Assembly (NCBI RefSeq): GCF_050589605.1
Contig: NZ_JBNGOO010000018.1
From: Granulosicoccus sp947495035
GTDB taxonomy: Bacteria > Pseudomonadota > Gammaproteobacteria > Granulosicoccales > Granulosicoccaceae
Strand: one strand, 5' to 3'
Length of the DNA: 64,000 nt
Shown here: positions 43,766 to 53,192 of the stretch, piece by piece
Position numbering within the stretch: the first letter of the stretch is position 1
Layout: each line of letters begins with the position of its first letter
Translations under genes and position numbers: made by a program
Notes under the pieces: model-generated
Told to the model about the DNA's origin: nothing
What the model saw: only the letters and a program-made list of their open reading frames with translations
The model's database searches: none

Positions 43766-44362
43766 TCATTGCAGGGAAAAGGTCAGCGGTACCACTTCGG
43801 AATCCTCTCCGTCATCACTCACCAGAGAGGCCACGGCGCCTACGGCCAGGACACCCAGCGTGATCTGGACCCAGCGACGTTTCAGCAACGGTATCCGCTC
43901 CTGCGCAGCGACTTCCGGAGCTGCTTCCTGATTGCCGGAAATGGGACTGACCGGTGCCGACAGGGTTCGCTGGTAAGGGTCGAAGGCAAAGCCGCTCACG
44001 GTTCGATTACCCGTGGTATCGATGGCTTGCACATAGTATTCAATGGTTCGCAGATCATTGAAGTCCGTCGGGATGGAGACACTGTAGTAACCCGTGTTGC
44101 CCAGCGCTTCCATCGGGGCGGGTGTGAACGGTAATTGACCTTCCCGGCGATAGTAGAGCGTCACGTTGTCCAGCGTATTGTCTTCGGCCACCTGGGCGGT
44201 AAATACCTGAGTGCGATCAGCGATACCCTCTGTCAACTCTTCCAGCTCGATGATGGGAGCAACGGTATCTACCGACTGGGCGTGAACGAATCCGTTTCCG
44301 GATAACAACAGCAGGAGACTCAACCAGACGAGGCGAACTCCGCGAAAATGACGAACATCCAA
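43766..44362 (-). CDS. Exported membrane-anchored protein of unknown function
   Basis: 198 aa. N-terminal signal (LVWLSLLLLLSGNGFVHA), an Ig-like beta domain (~residues 25-125: APIIELEELTEGIADRTQVFTAQVAEDNTLDNVTLYYR, IEYYVQAIDTTGNRTVSG) and one C-terminal TM helix (VQITLGVLAVGAVASLV). TTG 44362 was chosen because GGAG lies 10 nt upstream and it begins just before the signal; this start is uncertain. Its stop overlaps the lipoprotein gene, so the two work from one transcript. Confidence 0.6.
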   Translation of the reverse strand: MDVRHFRGVRLVWLSLLLLLSGNGFVHAQSVDTVAPIIELEELTEGIADRTQVFTAQVAEDNTLDNVTLYYRREGQLPFTPAPMEALGNTGYYSVSIPTDFNDLRTIEYYVQAIDTTGNRTVSGFAFDPYQRTLSAPVSPISGNQEAAPEVAAQERIPLLKRRWVQITLGVLAVGAVASLVSDDGEDSEVVPLTFSLQ

Positions 44363-44620
44363 GATGACTGACTCCAGACGCAATGGGGGGCAAGTATACG
44401 GAAGGTTGCAGGGCGCGCCGTGATGCATGCTGGGGTTCCTGCATACAGTTAGGTAAGGGATCGGGTTTTGAGAGTGGATTCTCGCCTTGAGGTTCCGAAC
44501 GGGCGGGATTTACCCGCTAGACTACGCTGCACGCTTGTCCGCCAGTATCGTGATGATCAGAAAAACACCAGTGACAATTGCATGGGTATCTGCAGTGATC
44601 AGACTGCTCGAGCCGGCAGC

Positions 44621-45256
44621 ATGACGCAGAATAGCGACGGGTTCACACAATTGTGGCCGACCTTGTTCCTGCAGCGTCAGTTGCCATCTGCCGACATTGC
44701 CAATCAGGCATTGCGACAGTTTCTGATGATGCAGGATGACTCTCAGGCGCAGTTGACCACGGACTATCGGCAGCAGAACCTCTTCGAACAAACTCATCCG
44801 GCATTGCAATGGCTGCATCAGTGCATCAACAAGACCATTGCCGATTATCTGTCGAGGTCGGGGGTCAGTGTGAGTATTCAGTGGCAACTGCAAGGCTGGG
44901 CCAATATCAATCGACAGGGTGATTACCATGGCTTGCACAATCATCCGCACAGCTATCTCAGCGGTACCTACTATGTGGACATGCCTGAGCAGCCCTTGTC
45001 CGCCAGGCAGCGTGATGATCTCAATCCGGGCGATATCTCGTTTTTCGATCCTCGTCCCCAGGCAAACATGAGCGCGATTGCCGGTGACCCGCAGATTGAT
45101 CCGGAGCATCGCGTTACGCCAGCAGCGGGTCTGCTGCTGCTCTGGCCATCATTCGTGCATCATGCCGTACATCCGAACTTTGCCGAGCAGCCGCGGGTGT
45201 CCATATCATTCAATGTGGTACTGCGGCGCAGCGAGACCCTGTTGCCCGATCAGTAG
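44621..45256 (+). CDS. Putative 2OG-Fe(II) oxygenase (TIGR02466-like)
   Basis: 211 aa. It matches the small family with FTQLWPTLFLQRQL at the start, WANINRQGDYHGLHNHPHSYLSGTYYV in the middle (Fe-binding His near residue 106) and LLLWPSFVHHAVHPN with the second His, followed by Arg-x-Ser (RVSISFN). These enzymes are thought to hydroxylate proteins or small molecules; no substrate is known. ATG 44621 starts the family pattern; the frame is open to 44468. Confidence 0.8.
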   Translation: MTQNSDGFTQLWPTLFLQRQLPSADIANQALRQFLMMQDDSQAQLTTDYRQQNLFEQTHPALQWLHQCINKTIADYLSRSGVSVSIQWQLQGWANINRQGDYHGLHNHPHSYLSGTYYVDMPEQPLSARQRDDLNPGDISFFDPRPQANMSAIAGDPQIDPEHRVTPAAGLLLLWPSFVHHAVHPNFAEQPRVSISFNVVLRRSETLLPDQ

Positions 45257-45285
45257 CGACGTTCAGGCCGAAGATTGAGCACGGA

Positions 45286-45344
45286 AGCCGAGCCGAGCCG
45301 AGCCGAGCCGAGTCACGTCACGTCAAGTCAAGTCAAGTCAAGCG
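45286..45344. repeat. 5-bp tandem repeats
   Basis: GCCGA units (about 6), then GTCAC (2) and GTCAA (4). Intergenic, 40 bp after the oxygenase stop; the unit is not a multiple of three. Confidence 0.9.
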
Positions 45345-45539
45345 TGGTGACGCAGGGTTGAGTTGCTGATTGCGGGCGAGGGTATGTCGTGAATTACTGA
45401 ATGGGTTCAGGGGCCGGGCAGGAATTGCGGGCGTTTTTCTGATTTATAAGATAAACTGACAATGCTGATGTCTGTCTTCAGGGCATGTCCTGTCGATGAT
45501 TCGACAAGGGGGTGTCGTCAACCGGGAGTGCTCGAGGCC

Positions 45540-46499
45540 ATGTTCAACGGAATCCATTGCGTGCTCTACGCTTTTTTCGATCGTGATGGAAAGCTGGATG
45601 AAGGCGCCATGCGCGCCCAGGTTGACTGGGTCTTGAACGCCGGTGTTGACGGGGTGACCGTGCTCGGCCTGGCCACCGAAGTACAGAAACTGAGTGACGC
45701 AGAACAACGTCAGCTCGTCCAGTGGACCGCCGAGAGCCTTTGCGGGCGTGTGCCTCTGTCCGTCACCATTACCGGCAACTCGGTCGAGGAGCAGCGCGAT
45801 CGCGTTCGGTTTGCGCTGGAGCACGGCGCCTCCTGGTTGATTCTGCAACCGCCTGCTGCCGGTGGCTACGGTCCAGCCACCTATATCGATTTCTTCGCGG
45901 CCGTCGCTGACGGGTTCGATATTCCCTTCTCCATTCAGAATGCTCCGCAGTACCTGGGGCGGGCTTTGCAGGCTGACGACGTTGCACGGTTGATTCAGCG
46001 CAACCGGGCTTTTTCACTGATCAAGGCTGAGACCTCTGCGGTGGATCTTGCCGGGCTGGTGGAACGTTGTGGGTCCTCGCTCACGGTACTCAATGGTCGC
46101 GGCGGTCTGGAAATGACCGATTGCCTGCGTGCCGGGGCCAGCGGCTTCGTTCTTGCCCCCGATGTGGTTGACCACAGCAAGCGCATCTTCGATCTGTGGC
46201 AGACCGGGGACAGAGAGGCTGCCGAGCATCTCTACAGCGAGGTGTTGCCGGCCATGACGTTCATGATGCAGTCCATCGAGCATCTGATCTGTTATGGGAA
46301 GCGTCTGTTTGCCGCTCGAGCAGGACTGCCGGTACATGATCGACAGCCTGCACTGCAAGCCACCGAATTCGGGCTGGAGAGAACGGCATACTGGGCCGCA
46401 CGCATGGATGCTCTGGCGTCAGGTTCGTCAGGTTCGTCAGGTTCGTCAGGTTCGTCAGGTTCGTCGGCTACTCATTCCCCGGCCGACGATACCTGCTGA
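45540..46499 (+). CDS. DapA-family aldolase/synthase
   Basis: 319 aa. (beta/alpha)8 barrel of the dihydrodipicolinate-synthase/N-acetylneuraminate-lyase family: AGVDGVTVLGLATEVQKLSDAEQ (the GTTGE-like site is altered to GLATE), the Tyr region near residue 130 and the Schiff-base Lys in SLIKAETSA (about residue 162). Substitutions at the substrate site mean it is probably not a true DapA, so 2-keto-acid sugar degradation or lyase activity is more likely. The C terminus ends in a Gly-Ser-Ser repeat tail. GAGG lies near ATG 45540. Confidence 0.8.
   Translation: MFNGIHCVLYAFFDRDGKLDEGAMRAQVDWVLNAGVDGVTVLGLATEVQKLSDAEQRQLVQWTAESLCGRVPLSVTITGNSVEEQRDRVRFALEHGASWLILQPPAAGGYGPATYIDFFAAVADGFDIPFSIQNAPQYLGRALQADDVARLIQRNRAFSLIKAETSAVDLAGLVERCGSSLTVLNGRGGLEMTDCLRAGASGFVLAPDVVDHSKRIFDLWQTGDREAAEHLYSEVLPAMTFMMQSIEHLICYGKRLFAARAGLPVHDRQPALQATEFGLERTAYWAARMDALASGSSGSSGSSGSSGSSATHSPADDTC
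46422..46466 (+). repeat. 9-bp in-frame tandem repeat, 5 copies
   Basis: GGTTCGTCA is repeated five times and encodes GSS near the C terminus of the DapA-family protein, beyond the folded barrel. Confidence 0.9.
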
Positions 46500-46585
46500 C
46501 AAACTCAGGCTCCATGGCAGGAATGAAAGCTGCTTCAGCAGTGTTTCATTTGCAGGCCAGTTCCCTGGCATGCCGGAGCCGGTTG

Positions 46586-47659
46586 ATGAGTTCGAACCCC
46601 AAATCTGCTGTGAATCTGCGACATGTGCTGGGTTTTCCCGTGTATTTTCTGCAGATATTTTCCGGCGCAAAATCCTTCGAGAAGAATCCACTGCTCGGCA
46701 GTCGCTTCCTGAATGCCAATAATCTGCATGTGCTGAGAGTGTCACTGGCCATGCGCATGGCTGCGATGCGTCGACGTCGTCTGCGTTCGCGGGTGACTGC
46801 GGCGCAGGCTGAGGCCTACGAGAGGGATGGGTATGTGCGAATCGACAACTTTCTGCCCGAGTCGCAATTTCGTCAATTGCTCGAAGAAATGCACGGTGGT
46901 GAATTCGAACGGGTAGACATGCGTCAGGGTGCCACGATCACGCGGCGTTCGATGATTGATGATCAGGATCTGCAATCACGTCCCGCCCTGCGTCAGGCGC
47001 GCGACAACCAGGAACTCATGGGGCTGGTGCAATATGTCGGCTCGCATGCCGGTCAGGCGCTGGTGACATTACAGACTGTTCTGGCAAAGGCGAACGGCAA
47101 CCCTGACCCGCAGAGTGATCTGCACAGCGACACCTTTCATGCCACTGCCAAGGCCTGGCTGTTTCTGACGGATGTGGGTGAGGAGGATGGACCGTTCTGC
47201 TACGTTGCCGGTTCTCACAAGATGACAGAACAGCGGTATGCCTGGGAGAAAGAGATTTCGACATCGCTGGACGCGGTGGAGAATACCTATTCCAGGCGTG
47301 GATCCTTGCGTCTGTCACCCGACAGGCTTGCCGCGCTGGGTTACCCGCAGCCGACACGCATGGTGGTAAAGGCCAATACCCTGATCGTTGCCGATACGCA
47401 CGGGTTTCATGCCCGTTGTGCCAGTCCTGTGGATACGACACGTATCGAGATCTATGCATCGCTGCGGCGCGCGCCCTATCTGCCGTTTGTCGCAGGCTCT
47501 CTCGGGGGCTTGCATGTGGGGGCTGTGCCTTTTGTGAAAAAGCGGGTGAATCGCCTGGTGGTCTCGGGCCTGAAACGCATGCAGAAGCTTGGCCTCAGGG
47601 GTTGTCCCTGGCATCCCATCGGGCAGGGCAAGGTCGATGAGTGGACCCACGGACAATAG
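46586..47659 (+). CDS. Phytanoyl-CoA dioxygenase (PhyH)-family oxygenase
   Basis: 357 aa. The PhyH jelly roll lies at about residues 75-290: YERDGYVRIDNFLPESQF at its start, LHSDTFHATAKAWLFLTDVGEEDGPFCYVAGSH with the H-x-D iron ligands, and IVADTHGFHARCASPVDTTRIEIYAS with the distal His and the 2-oxoglutarate Arg. The N-terminal ~70 residues are not part of the fold. Substrate unknown. ATG 46586 has GGAG upstream. It is close behind the DapA-family gene. Confidence 0.82.
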   Translation: MSSNPKSAVNLRHVLGFPVYFLQIFSGAKSFEKNPLLGSRFLNANNLHVLRVSLAMRMAAMRRRRLRSRVTAAQAEAYERDGYVRIDNFLPESQFRQLLEEMHGGEFERVDMRQGATITRRSMIDDQDLQSRPALRQARDNQELMGLVQYVGSHAGQALVTLQTVLAKANGNPDPQSDLHSDTFHATAKAWLFLTDVGEEDGPFCYVAGSHKMTEQRYAWEKEISTSLDAVENTYSRRGSLRLSPDRLAALGYPQPTRMVVKANTLIVADTHGFHARCASPVDTTRIEIYASLRRAPYLPFVAGSLGGLHVGAVPFVKKRVNRLVVSGLKRMQKLGLRGCPWHPIGQGKVDEWTHGQ

Positions 47660-47832
47660 CGACAAGCTGCCAGCATTCCTTGTTCGCTCGCTTGTCACCC
47701 CGCGTTGGCTGACGACCCGGCGGTTTCACCAGCAGGTCCGCGCCGGAAAACACTCCGTGCGCGACTGTATTCACCGGTCTATCGCATTTCTACTGCGCGT
47801 CTTCATGTCGCATTGAGGCTAGTATCGATTAT

Positions 47833-49611
47833 TTACATCCAGACCAGCATGATCATCGGTACGGCAATGCTGATGATGACCAGATCCAGCAACAGGCCGA
47901 CTTTCCAGTAGTCCTTGAAGGCATAGCCGCCGGGTCCCATCACAAGGGTGTTGGATTGGTGTCCGATGGGTGTCAGATAGGGTGAGGCGGCACCGATGGC
48001 AACCGCCATCAGGAAGGGATCGACCGGCAGATCGAGACCGCTTGCCAGACTGAAGGCAATGGGCGCCATCAGTACGGCGGTGGGTGTGTTGTGTACAAGG
48101 TCCGAGAGCAGCATGGACACGGCCATGACCAGTACCAGCATGGACCACAGTGGCAAACCATTGGATAACTGGATGATGCCCTGGGCAATGACATCGGTGG
48201 CGCCGGTGGTCTGCAGTGCCTCGCCGATGGGTATGAGAAAGCCGAGCAACACGATCACCGGCCATTCGATACTGCGATAGGCCACTCTGAGAGACACCAT
48301 CTTCATCAGCACCAGCACACCGACGACTGTCGTGAAGGCGATCTGCACGGGGACCCACCCCATGGCGGCCACGAAAATACCCAGCGCAAAGGTTCCGGGA
48401 ATCAGGAAGACACCGCGACGCGCATTGATTTCCAGGCCGCGGTTCTTGATGGCCAGGCAGCCCAGGCTCATGCAGAGCTCCTCCAGAGCCTGGGTCTCGC
48501 CCTGCAGCAGCAATACATCTCCGGTCTTGTATTTGATGTGTTTCAGACGGGTACGGGCAGCATGACCTTCACGGGCCACAGCCAGCAGATTGACCCCGAA
48601 GCGCTTGTGCATGCCGATGCCGCGCATCGACAGGCCTTCAATGGCCGAGTTGGGCATGACGACCGCTTCGATCACACGCACTTCCGGGGACTTCAGCCAG
48701 TCGGGGTCCACGACTTCTGCACCGGCTTCGAGCATGCCCGGGTTCTCGAACAGTGGTTGCAGCGACTCGCTATGGCCCTCGAGAATCAATACATCTCCGG
48801 CCTGGATGAGTTCGATCGAGGGTGGTGCCATGCGGCGCCGATCCTTGCGAATGATGACCATCACGGCCACTTCATGTTCGCAGGTCTTCTCCAGCGCGCC
48901 TACCGAGGTACCGACCAGAGGAGAGTCGGCGGGTACGCGAACCTCGGATACGTAGCGTGCGATATGGAACTGTTCGGAATTCTCCTCGTCGGTTTCCGAC
49001 TTCTTGCCGGGCAGCAGGCGCCAGCCGATGGTGATGAGATAGAGCAAGCCACCGAGCGCGACGGTCAGGCCAACCGGGGTGAAGTCGAACATGCTGAAGG
49101 GCTCGCCGACATTGTTGGCGCGGAAGGTGGCGATGATGATGTTCGGCGGCGTGCCGACCAGCGTGACCAGGCCACCAAGCAGGCTGGCGAAAGATAGCGG
49201 CATCAGCAGTTTGGAGGCGGGGCGTTTGGATTTCTGGGCATCACGCAGGGTGATCGGCAGCATCAGAGCCAGTGCACCGATATTGTTCATGAAGCCGGAC
49301 AGGAAAGCGGTGACACCGCAATTGGCGGCAATCTGCGTGGACAGAGAGCCCCTGGCATAGGCCAGATACTTCAGAAACAACTCCACCACGCCACAGGACT
49401 GCAAGGCCTGGCTGATGACGAGCACACAGGCGACGGTGATGACCGCCGGGTGCGAGAAGCCTTCAAAGGCATGGTCTACCGGGACTATGCCGGTATAGAC
49501 GGCTGTGATGAGTGCCATACCGGCAACGACATCGTAACGCCAGTGATCCCATACGAACAGGGCCATGACGATGGCCAGTATGCAGAACACCGTCAGCTGA
49601 TCCAGTGTCAC
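47833..49611 (-). CDS. SLC13/DASS-type transporter with two TrkA_C domains
   Basis: 592 aa. Two halves of about 5-6 transmembrane helices flank a cytoplasmic centre (~residues 210-390) with two RCK_C/TrkA_C domains (ADSPLVGTSVGALEKT, PNSAIEGLSMRGIGMHKR). This is the layout of SAC1/CysP-type and related anion transporters (sulfate or dicarboxylates with Na+). Signature features are FLSGFMNNIGALALMLPI, VTLVGTPPNIIIATF and the matching DLVHNTPTAVLMAPI of the second half. GTG start at 49611. The substrate is unproven. Confidence 0.85.
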   Translation of the reverse strand: MTLDQLTVFCILAIVMALFVWDHWRYDVVAGMALITAVYTGIVPVDHAFEGFSHPAVITVACVLVISQALQSCGVVELFLKYLAYARGSLSTQIAANCGVTAFLSGFMNNIGALALMLPITLRDAQKSKRPASKLLMPLSFASLLGGLVTLVGTPPNIIIATFRANNVGEPFSMFDFTPVGLTVALGGLLYLITIGWRLLPGKKSETDEENSEQFHIARYVSEVRVPADSPLVGTSVGALEKTCEHEVAVMVIIRKDRRRMAPPSIELIQAGDVLILEGHSESLQPLFENPGMLEAGAEVVDPDWLKSPEVRVIEAVVMPNSAIEGLSMRGIGMHKRFGVNLLAVAREGHAARTRLKHIKYKTGDVLLLQGETQALEELCMSLGCLAIKNRGLEINARRGVFLIPGTFALGIFVAAMGWVPVQIAFTTVVGVLVLMKMVSLRVAYRSIEWPVIVLLGFLIPIGEALQTTGATDVIAQGIIQLSNGLPLWSMLVLVMAVSMLLSDLVHNTPTAVLMAPIAFSLASGLDLPVDPFLMAVAIGAASPYLTPIGHQSNTLVMGPGGYAFKDYWKVGLLLDLVIISIAVPMIMLVWM

Positions 49612-49845
49612 TCTGGTTGAGCTCCCGTGTCGAATGTCGACAAAATGATCCAGGGAAGCAAGGGTAACCGATTGAGACGTGGCTGAGCAGCAAAGTGGCT
49701 ATGCCATCAGTAGCGATACGTGCAAGTCGGCAGTGTCTGCTGTTCGCAGGGTTCTGGCGGCACCTGCCTTGCCCGGCATCTCGGCTGTGATAGTGTGGAG
49801 CAGCGTTGCCTCTGTCCTGGCGTGAAGGCAGATTCTGATTCGGGA

Positions 49846-49877
49846 AAAACCTTGAATGGGGTGGCTATCAAGGTTTT
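49846..49877 (-). terminator. Terminator of the minus-strand sugar operon
   Basis: 10-bp stem AAAACCTTGA/TCAAGGTTTT with a 12-nt loop, followed on the minus strand by T residues. It overlaps the stop codon of the isomerase gene. Confidence 0.75.
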
Positions 49878-50736
49878 ATTTGTTGGGCTTCACCTCGGTC
49901 CAGGTGGATCTGACCAGTTCGGCGCTCTCGTGGAAGAGTGTGTGCAAGTCCGGGAACAGTGGGCGCCAGACGCGGGTGGCCGCAGAGAGTTCGGGCAAGG
50001 CATTGCCGAAGGCCTCCACCACGATCCAGTTGTCGAAGCCATCCTGCTTCAGTGTGCGAAAGAGACTGGCAAAATCCACCTGGCCACGCCCGGGTATGCC
50101 CCTGTCGTTCTCCGAGACATGCAGGACACCCAGGTGATCGCGAATGGCATGGGCGGCTGCCAGCGGATCCTGCTCTTCGATATGCGCATGAAAGGTGTCG
50201 TACATGATCTTGAAGTTCGGGTGATCAACGCGCTCGGCGTAGGCGACTGCTTGCTCCATCGTGTTCAGAAAATGTGTCTCGAAACGGTTCAGGGGTTCCA
50301 GGCTCAGCTGGATTCCCAGGCTGAACGCGCGCTGTGCCATGTCGTGATGCACCTCCGCACATCGCTGCAGCTCGTCTTCGGTCGGACCACGACCGGGGAA
50401 GTGACCGATAGGCGCGTGGAAGGGCCCACCGATGCTGGTGGAGCCCAGCGCCTCGTTGCAGTCTATGGCCCAGTTGAGGTGATCGATGCCGCGTTGTCGA
50501 ATGGCAGGGTCGGCACTACCGGGATCCCTGTCGGGGTCGGGAATGATCATCGTGCTGGTGCGTTCCAGACCAAGCTGGTCGAGAAACCGTGACAGCCGGG
50601 CGTAGTGCTCCGGCGTGCCGGACATCACCGGTATTTCCACCCCGTCGAAGCCTGCCGACTTGGCCAACTCGAATACCTCGACATGTGGCGTATCGATGAA
50701 GCCCGAGGTGCACAGCAGATTGATGCCGAGCTTCAT
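49876..50736 (-). CDS. Sugar phosphate isomerase/epimerase-like TIM barrel
   Basis: 286 aa. AP-endonuclease-2/xylose-isomerase-like barrel: MKLGINLLCTSGFID start, SAGFDGVEIPVM, metal-site residues in QLSLEPLNRFETHFLN, IMYDTFHAHIEEQDP and VLHVSENDRGIPGRGQVDFA. Related enzymes isomerise or epimerise ketoses or inositol derivatives. ATG 50736 has GGAGG upstream and overlaps the amidohydrolase stop (ATGA). Last gene of the minus-strand uptake operon, so it probably acts on the imported compound. Confidence 0.85.
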   Translation of the reverse strand: MKLGINLLCTSGFIDTPHVEVFELAKSAGFDGVEIPVMSGTPEHYARLSRFLDQLGLERTSTMIIPDPDRDPGSADPAIRQRGIDHLNWAIDCNEALGSTSIGGPFHAPIGHFPGRGPTEDELQRCAEVHHDMAQRAFSLGIQLSLEPLNRFETHFLNTMEQAVAYAERVDHPNFKIMYDTFHAHIEEQDPLAAAHAIRDHLGVLHVSENDRGIPGRGQVDFASLFRTLKQDGFDNWIVVEAFGNALPELSAATRVWRPLFPDLHTLFHESAELVRSTWTEVKPNK

Positions 50737-52013
50737 GATGCCGCCTCCGACATCGTGGCGTTCTTGTAGACGACGCCATCCTTCATGATGAGGGCAAGCC
50801 GGTCTCTGGACTGAAGCAGGGAGACATCTCGGGTAGGGTCGCCCTTGACCAGCAGCAGATCGGCCAGGAAACCGGGCCGAATGTAGCCGATGCTGTCTGC
50901 CAGCCCCATGAGCTGCGCACCAATGACAGTGGCACAGCTCAGGGCTTCCTGATTGGAATAGCCGAACCACTTGGTGAAGTGCTCGATGTCGCGGGCATTC
51001 TGTCCCATCGGGGTCACCGCAAAACCATAATCCCCGCCAATGACGACGCGTATGCCGCGCTTGCGAATCTCGTGGTAGCTGGCGCAACAGGCGTCAAACT
51101 TGCGATACAGATCCATCTGCTCACAGACTTCCGGCGTCAGACCGTGCGGGCTACCCTCACGTGTGGAGTTGTGTACGAGACCGAAGGCGGGTCCGACGAA
51201 GATGCGATCCTTGACGCTCTCCAGCTGGTCCAGTGCTTCTTCGTCGGCGAAGTCGCAATGGTAGATGCAGTCGATACCGTGCTTGACTGCCATCTTGACG
51301 CTCTTGGGAGAGCGTGCATGTGCCGCCGTGGTTTTCTCGAAGGTGCGGGCCACCCGAACGAAGGCAGCCAGCTCCTCCTCTTCCAGCGGAGTGATTTCCG
51401 CTCTGGCATGGCTGACGAATTCATCACCGGAGATATTGATCTTCAGCGTGTCCACACCATCGCGAACGCATTCCCGCGCAACCTTGCGCATCTCATCGGG
51501 ACCATCGGCCGACAAGCCGAAACTCTCCTGATACAAGTGACGTTTGCGTTCATCACCGAGTCCTGCCGTGGTGCCGATCTCGGGACTGCCGGCTCGCATG
51601 CGTGGGCCGGGGATGAGCCCTGAGTTGATGGCATTGCGAGCCGTGACGCCCAGCAGAGGTTTTGCCGAAGCCGCTTCGAAGATCGAGGTGAAGCCGTGAT
51701 CAAGCAACAGCTTCAGGTTGGCGGCGGTGAGCAGCATGTGCTCTTCAGGCGAGATCTGCCCAAGTTCACTGGGCAGATTGACGTTGGTGAAACTTGGATG
51801 GCAATGGCCCTCAACCATGCCGGGCATCAGCGTCATGCCCTGGCCATCAATGACGATACGGCCACCAGGGGGTGTAGCCGTGTCGGGCTGGTCAGGCTGA
51901 TTGACTGCCGTGACGGCGGTTATGCGATTGTCGTCGATATCAACGGTTGCGGCAAAGGGTTCGTTGACGCTTGCGTCCCAGACGCAAGCGTTGATTATCG
52001 AATATCCGGACAT
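50733..52013 (-). CDS. Amidohydrolase (imidazolonepropionase/prolidase-like)
   Basis: 426 aa. Metal-dependent hydrolase fold with MPGMVEGHCHPSF (first metal site, about residue 70), a Lys-containing strand DGVDTLKINISGDE, His residues in TTAAHARS and CIYHCDF, and IGGDYGFAVTPMG (Asp). The end IRPGFLADLLLVKGDP is the usual composite beta-sandwich return. It hydrolyses a ring amide, lactam or similar bond; the compound is unknown. It is co-transcribed with a sugar-type binding protein and a sugar isomerase, so the natural substrate may be an amino-sugar or nucleoside-like compound (inference). Confidence 0.82.
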   Translation of the reverse strand: MSGYSIINACVWDASVNEPFAATVDIDDNRITAVTAVNQPDQPDTATPPGGRIVIDGQGMTLMPGMVEGHCHPSFTNVNLPSELGQISPEEHMLLTAANLKLLLDHGFTSIFEAASAKPLLGVTARNAINSGLIPGPRMRAGSPEIGTTAGLGDERKRHLYQESFGLSADGPDEMRKVARECVRDGVDTLKINISGDEFVSHARAEITPLEEEELAAFVRVARTFEKTTAAHARSPKSVKMAVKHGIDCIYHCDFADEEALDQLESVKDRIFVGPAFGLVHNSTREGSPHGLTPEVCEQMDLYRKFDACCASYHEIRKRGIRVVIGGDYGFAVTPMGQNARDIEHFTKWFGYSNQEALSCATVIGAQLMGLADSIGYIRPGFLADLLLVKGDPTRDVSLLQSRDRLALIMKDGVVYKNATMSEAAS

Positions 52014-52040
52014 GTGTGTTCCAGTCGTAGGTTCATTGAT

Positions 52041-53192
52041 TTACTGGCCGCCCCAGCGCGACGGATAATCCGGCATGCCTTCGCAGCCACACATGGCATA
52101 GTGCAATGGTGGCATGTTGTCGTTGATGTATTGATCCAGATTGTCGGCGGTGATGGCCGGTTGTGGCAGGTTCCATTCGGGGCCGGGAATTGCTTCTCCA
52201 GCGAGAATGCGGGTTGCCGCGATGATCGGTGTACGCCATTGGTAGGTGGGGTAGGTGGGTGCGATGGTATTCATGTCCAGAGACTTCCATTTCTGCAGGA
52301 AGTCCTGCTGGTCTTCACCGGTGACGATCGGTACATCCATGCCCATGTCCTCGAAGGCTTCGATGGCCGCCACCGAGGTGGCTCCCGCATCCATCCACAC
52401 GGCCGCCAGTTCTCCTTCGCGCTGCAGATAGTCTTCAACGATGGATTTGGTCTTGGCTCGATCACCGTCGGTGAATTCAGCGCCCACGATATTCATGCCG
52501 GCTTCATCGAGAATGCGTTTGGCCGAGGAATAGCGCGTTTCCAGCACATCGACGCCTGGCAGAATGCGCAGCATCAAGACCTTGGCACCGGCTTCTGCAT
52601 TGTCTGCTATGAACTGGGCTGATTGAATGCCGAAGCCGTAGCCGCCCACCGGTTTGATGAAGGTGACCGGGCAATCGGTATTGACGCCTCGGTCGAAGAT
52701 GACCACGGGCAGTTGCTCGCAGGCTTTCTCGACAGCCGGTGTCAGAGCCGCCGTGGTGTTGGGAGAGACGATGAGGACGTCGCATTTGCCGCCCGCAAGC
52801 AGATCGTCGATATCGGAAATCTGCTTGTCATCCGAGCCTTCCGCATCGGTGACGATGAACTCGGCAATCTTGTCAGCCTGCAGATCCACCTCTGCCTGCA
52901 TGGTGGTCCAGCCAACCACTCGCCAGGGGTTGTTGACACCGGCGTTGGAGAAACAGACCGTACCGGCGCCATCCTGCTTGTGCGAAGAGGTGTCCGCCAT
53001 GGCATCGCCGATATATTGCTCCCAGGGTTTGTCGTCCGGTCCGTTGCGATCAGCGGTCAACATCGCTTTCTGTTTTTCGAACTCGGCAGGGTCGTCGAAG
53101 TTCGGTGCCTGTGCGATGGCACTACCGGATAATACGAGTACGCTGATGGCACTGATACAACTGACTGCTAATCTCATTAATGTATCCCTCAT
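52041..53192 (-). CDS. ABC transporter periplasmic sugar-binding protein
   Basis: 383 aa. Signal peptide (LAVSCISAISVLVLSGSAIAQA), then the type I (RbsB/LacI-like) binding fold: CDVLIVSPNTTAALTPAVEKACEQLPVVIFDRGVNTDC and a C-terminal lobe with VTGEDQQDFLQKW. It captures the ligand in the periplasm and hands it to the permeases encoded divergently at 55.2-57.3 kb. AAGGA precedes ATG 53192; ATG 53177 is an alternative. A Cys-rich end (MCGCEGMPDYPSRWGGQ) is unusual for the family. Confidence 0.88.
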   Translation of the reverse strand: MRDTLMRLAVSCISAISVLVLSGSAIAQAPNFDDPAEFEKQKAMLTADRNGPDDKPWEQYIGDAMADTSSHKQDGAGTVCFSNAGVNNPWRVVGWTTMQAEVDLQADKIAEFIVTDAEGSDDKQISDIDDLLAGGKCDVLIVSPNTTAALTPAVEKACEQLPVVIFDRGVNTDCPVTFIKPVGGYGFGIQSAQFIADNAEAGAKVLMLRILPGVDVLETRYSSAKRILDEAGMNIVGAEFTDGDRAKTKSIVEDYLQREGELAAVWMDAGATSVAAIEAFEDMGMDVPIVTGEDQQDFLQKWKSLDMNTIAPTYPTYQWRTPIIAATRILAGEAIPGPEWNLPQPAITADNLDQYINDNMPPLHYAMCGCEGMPDYPSRWGGQ

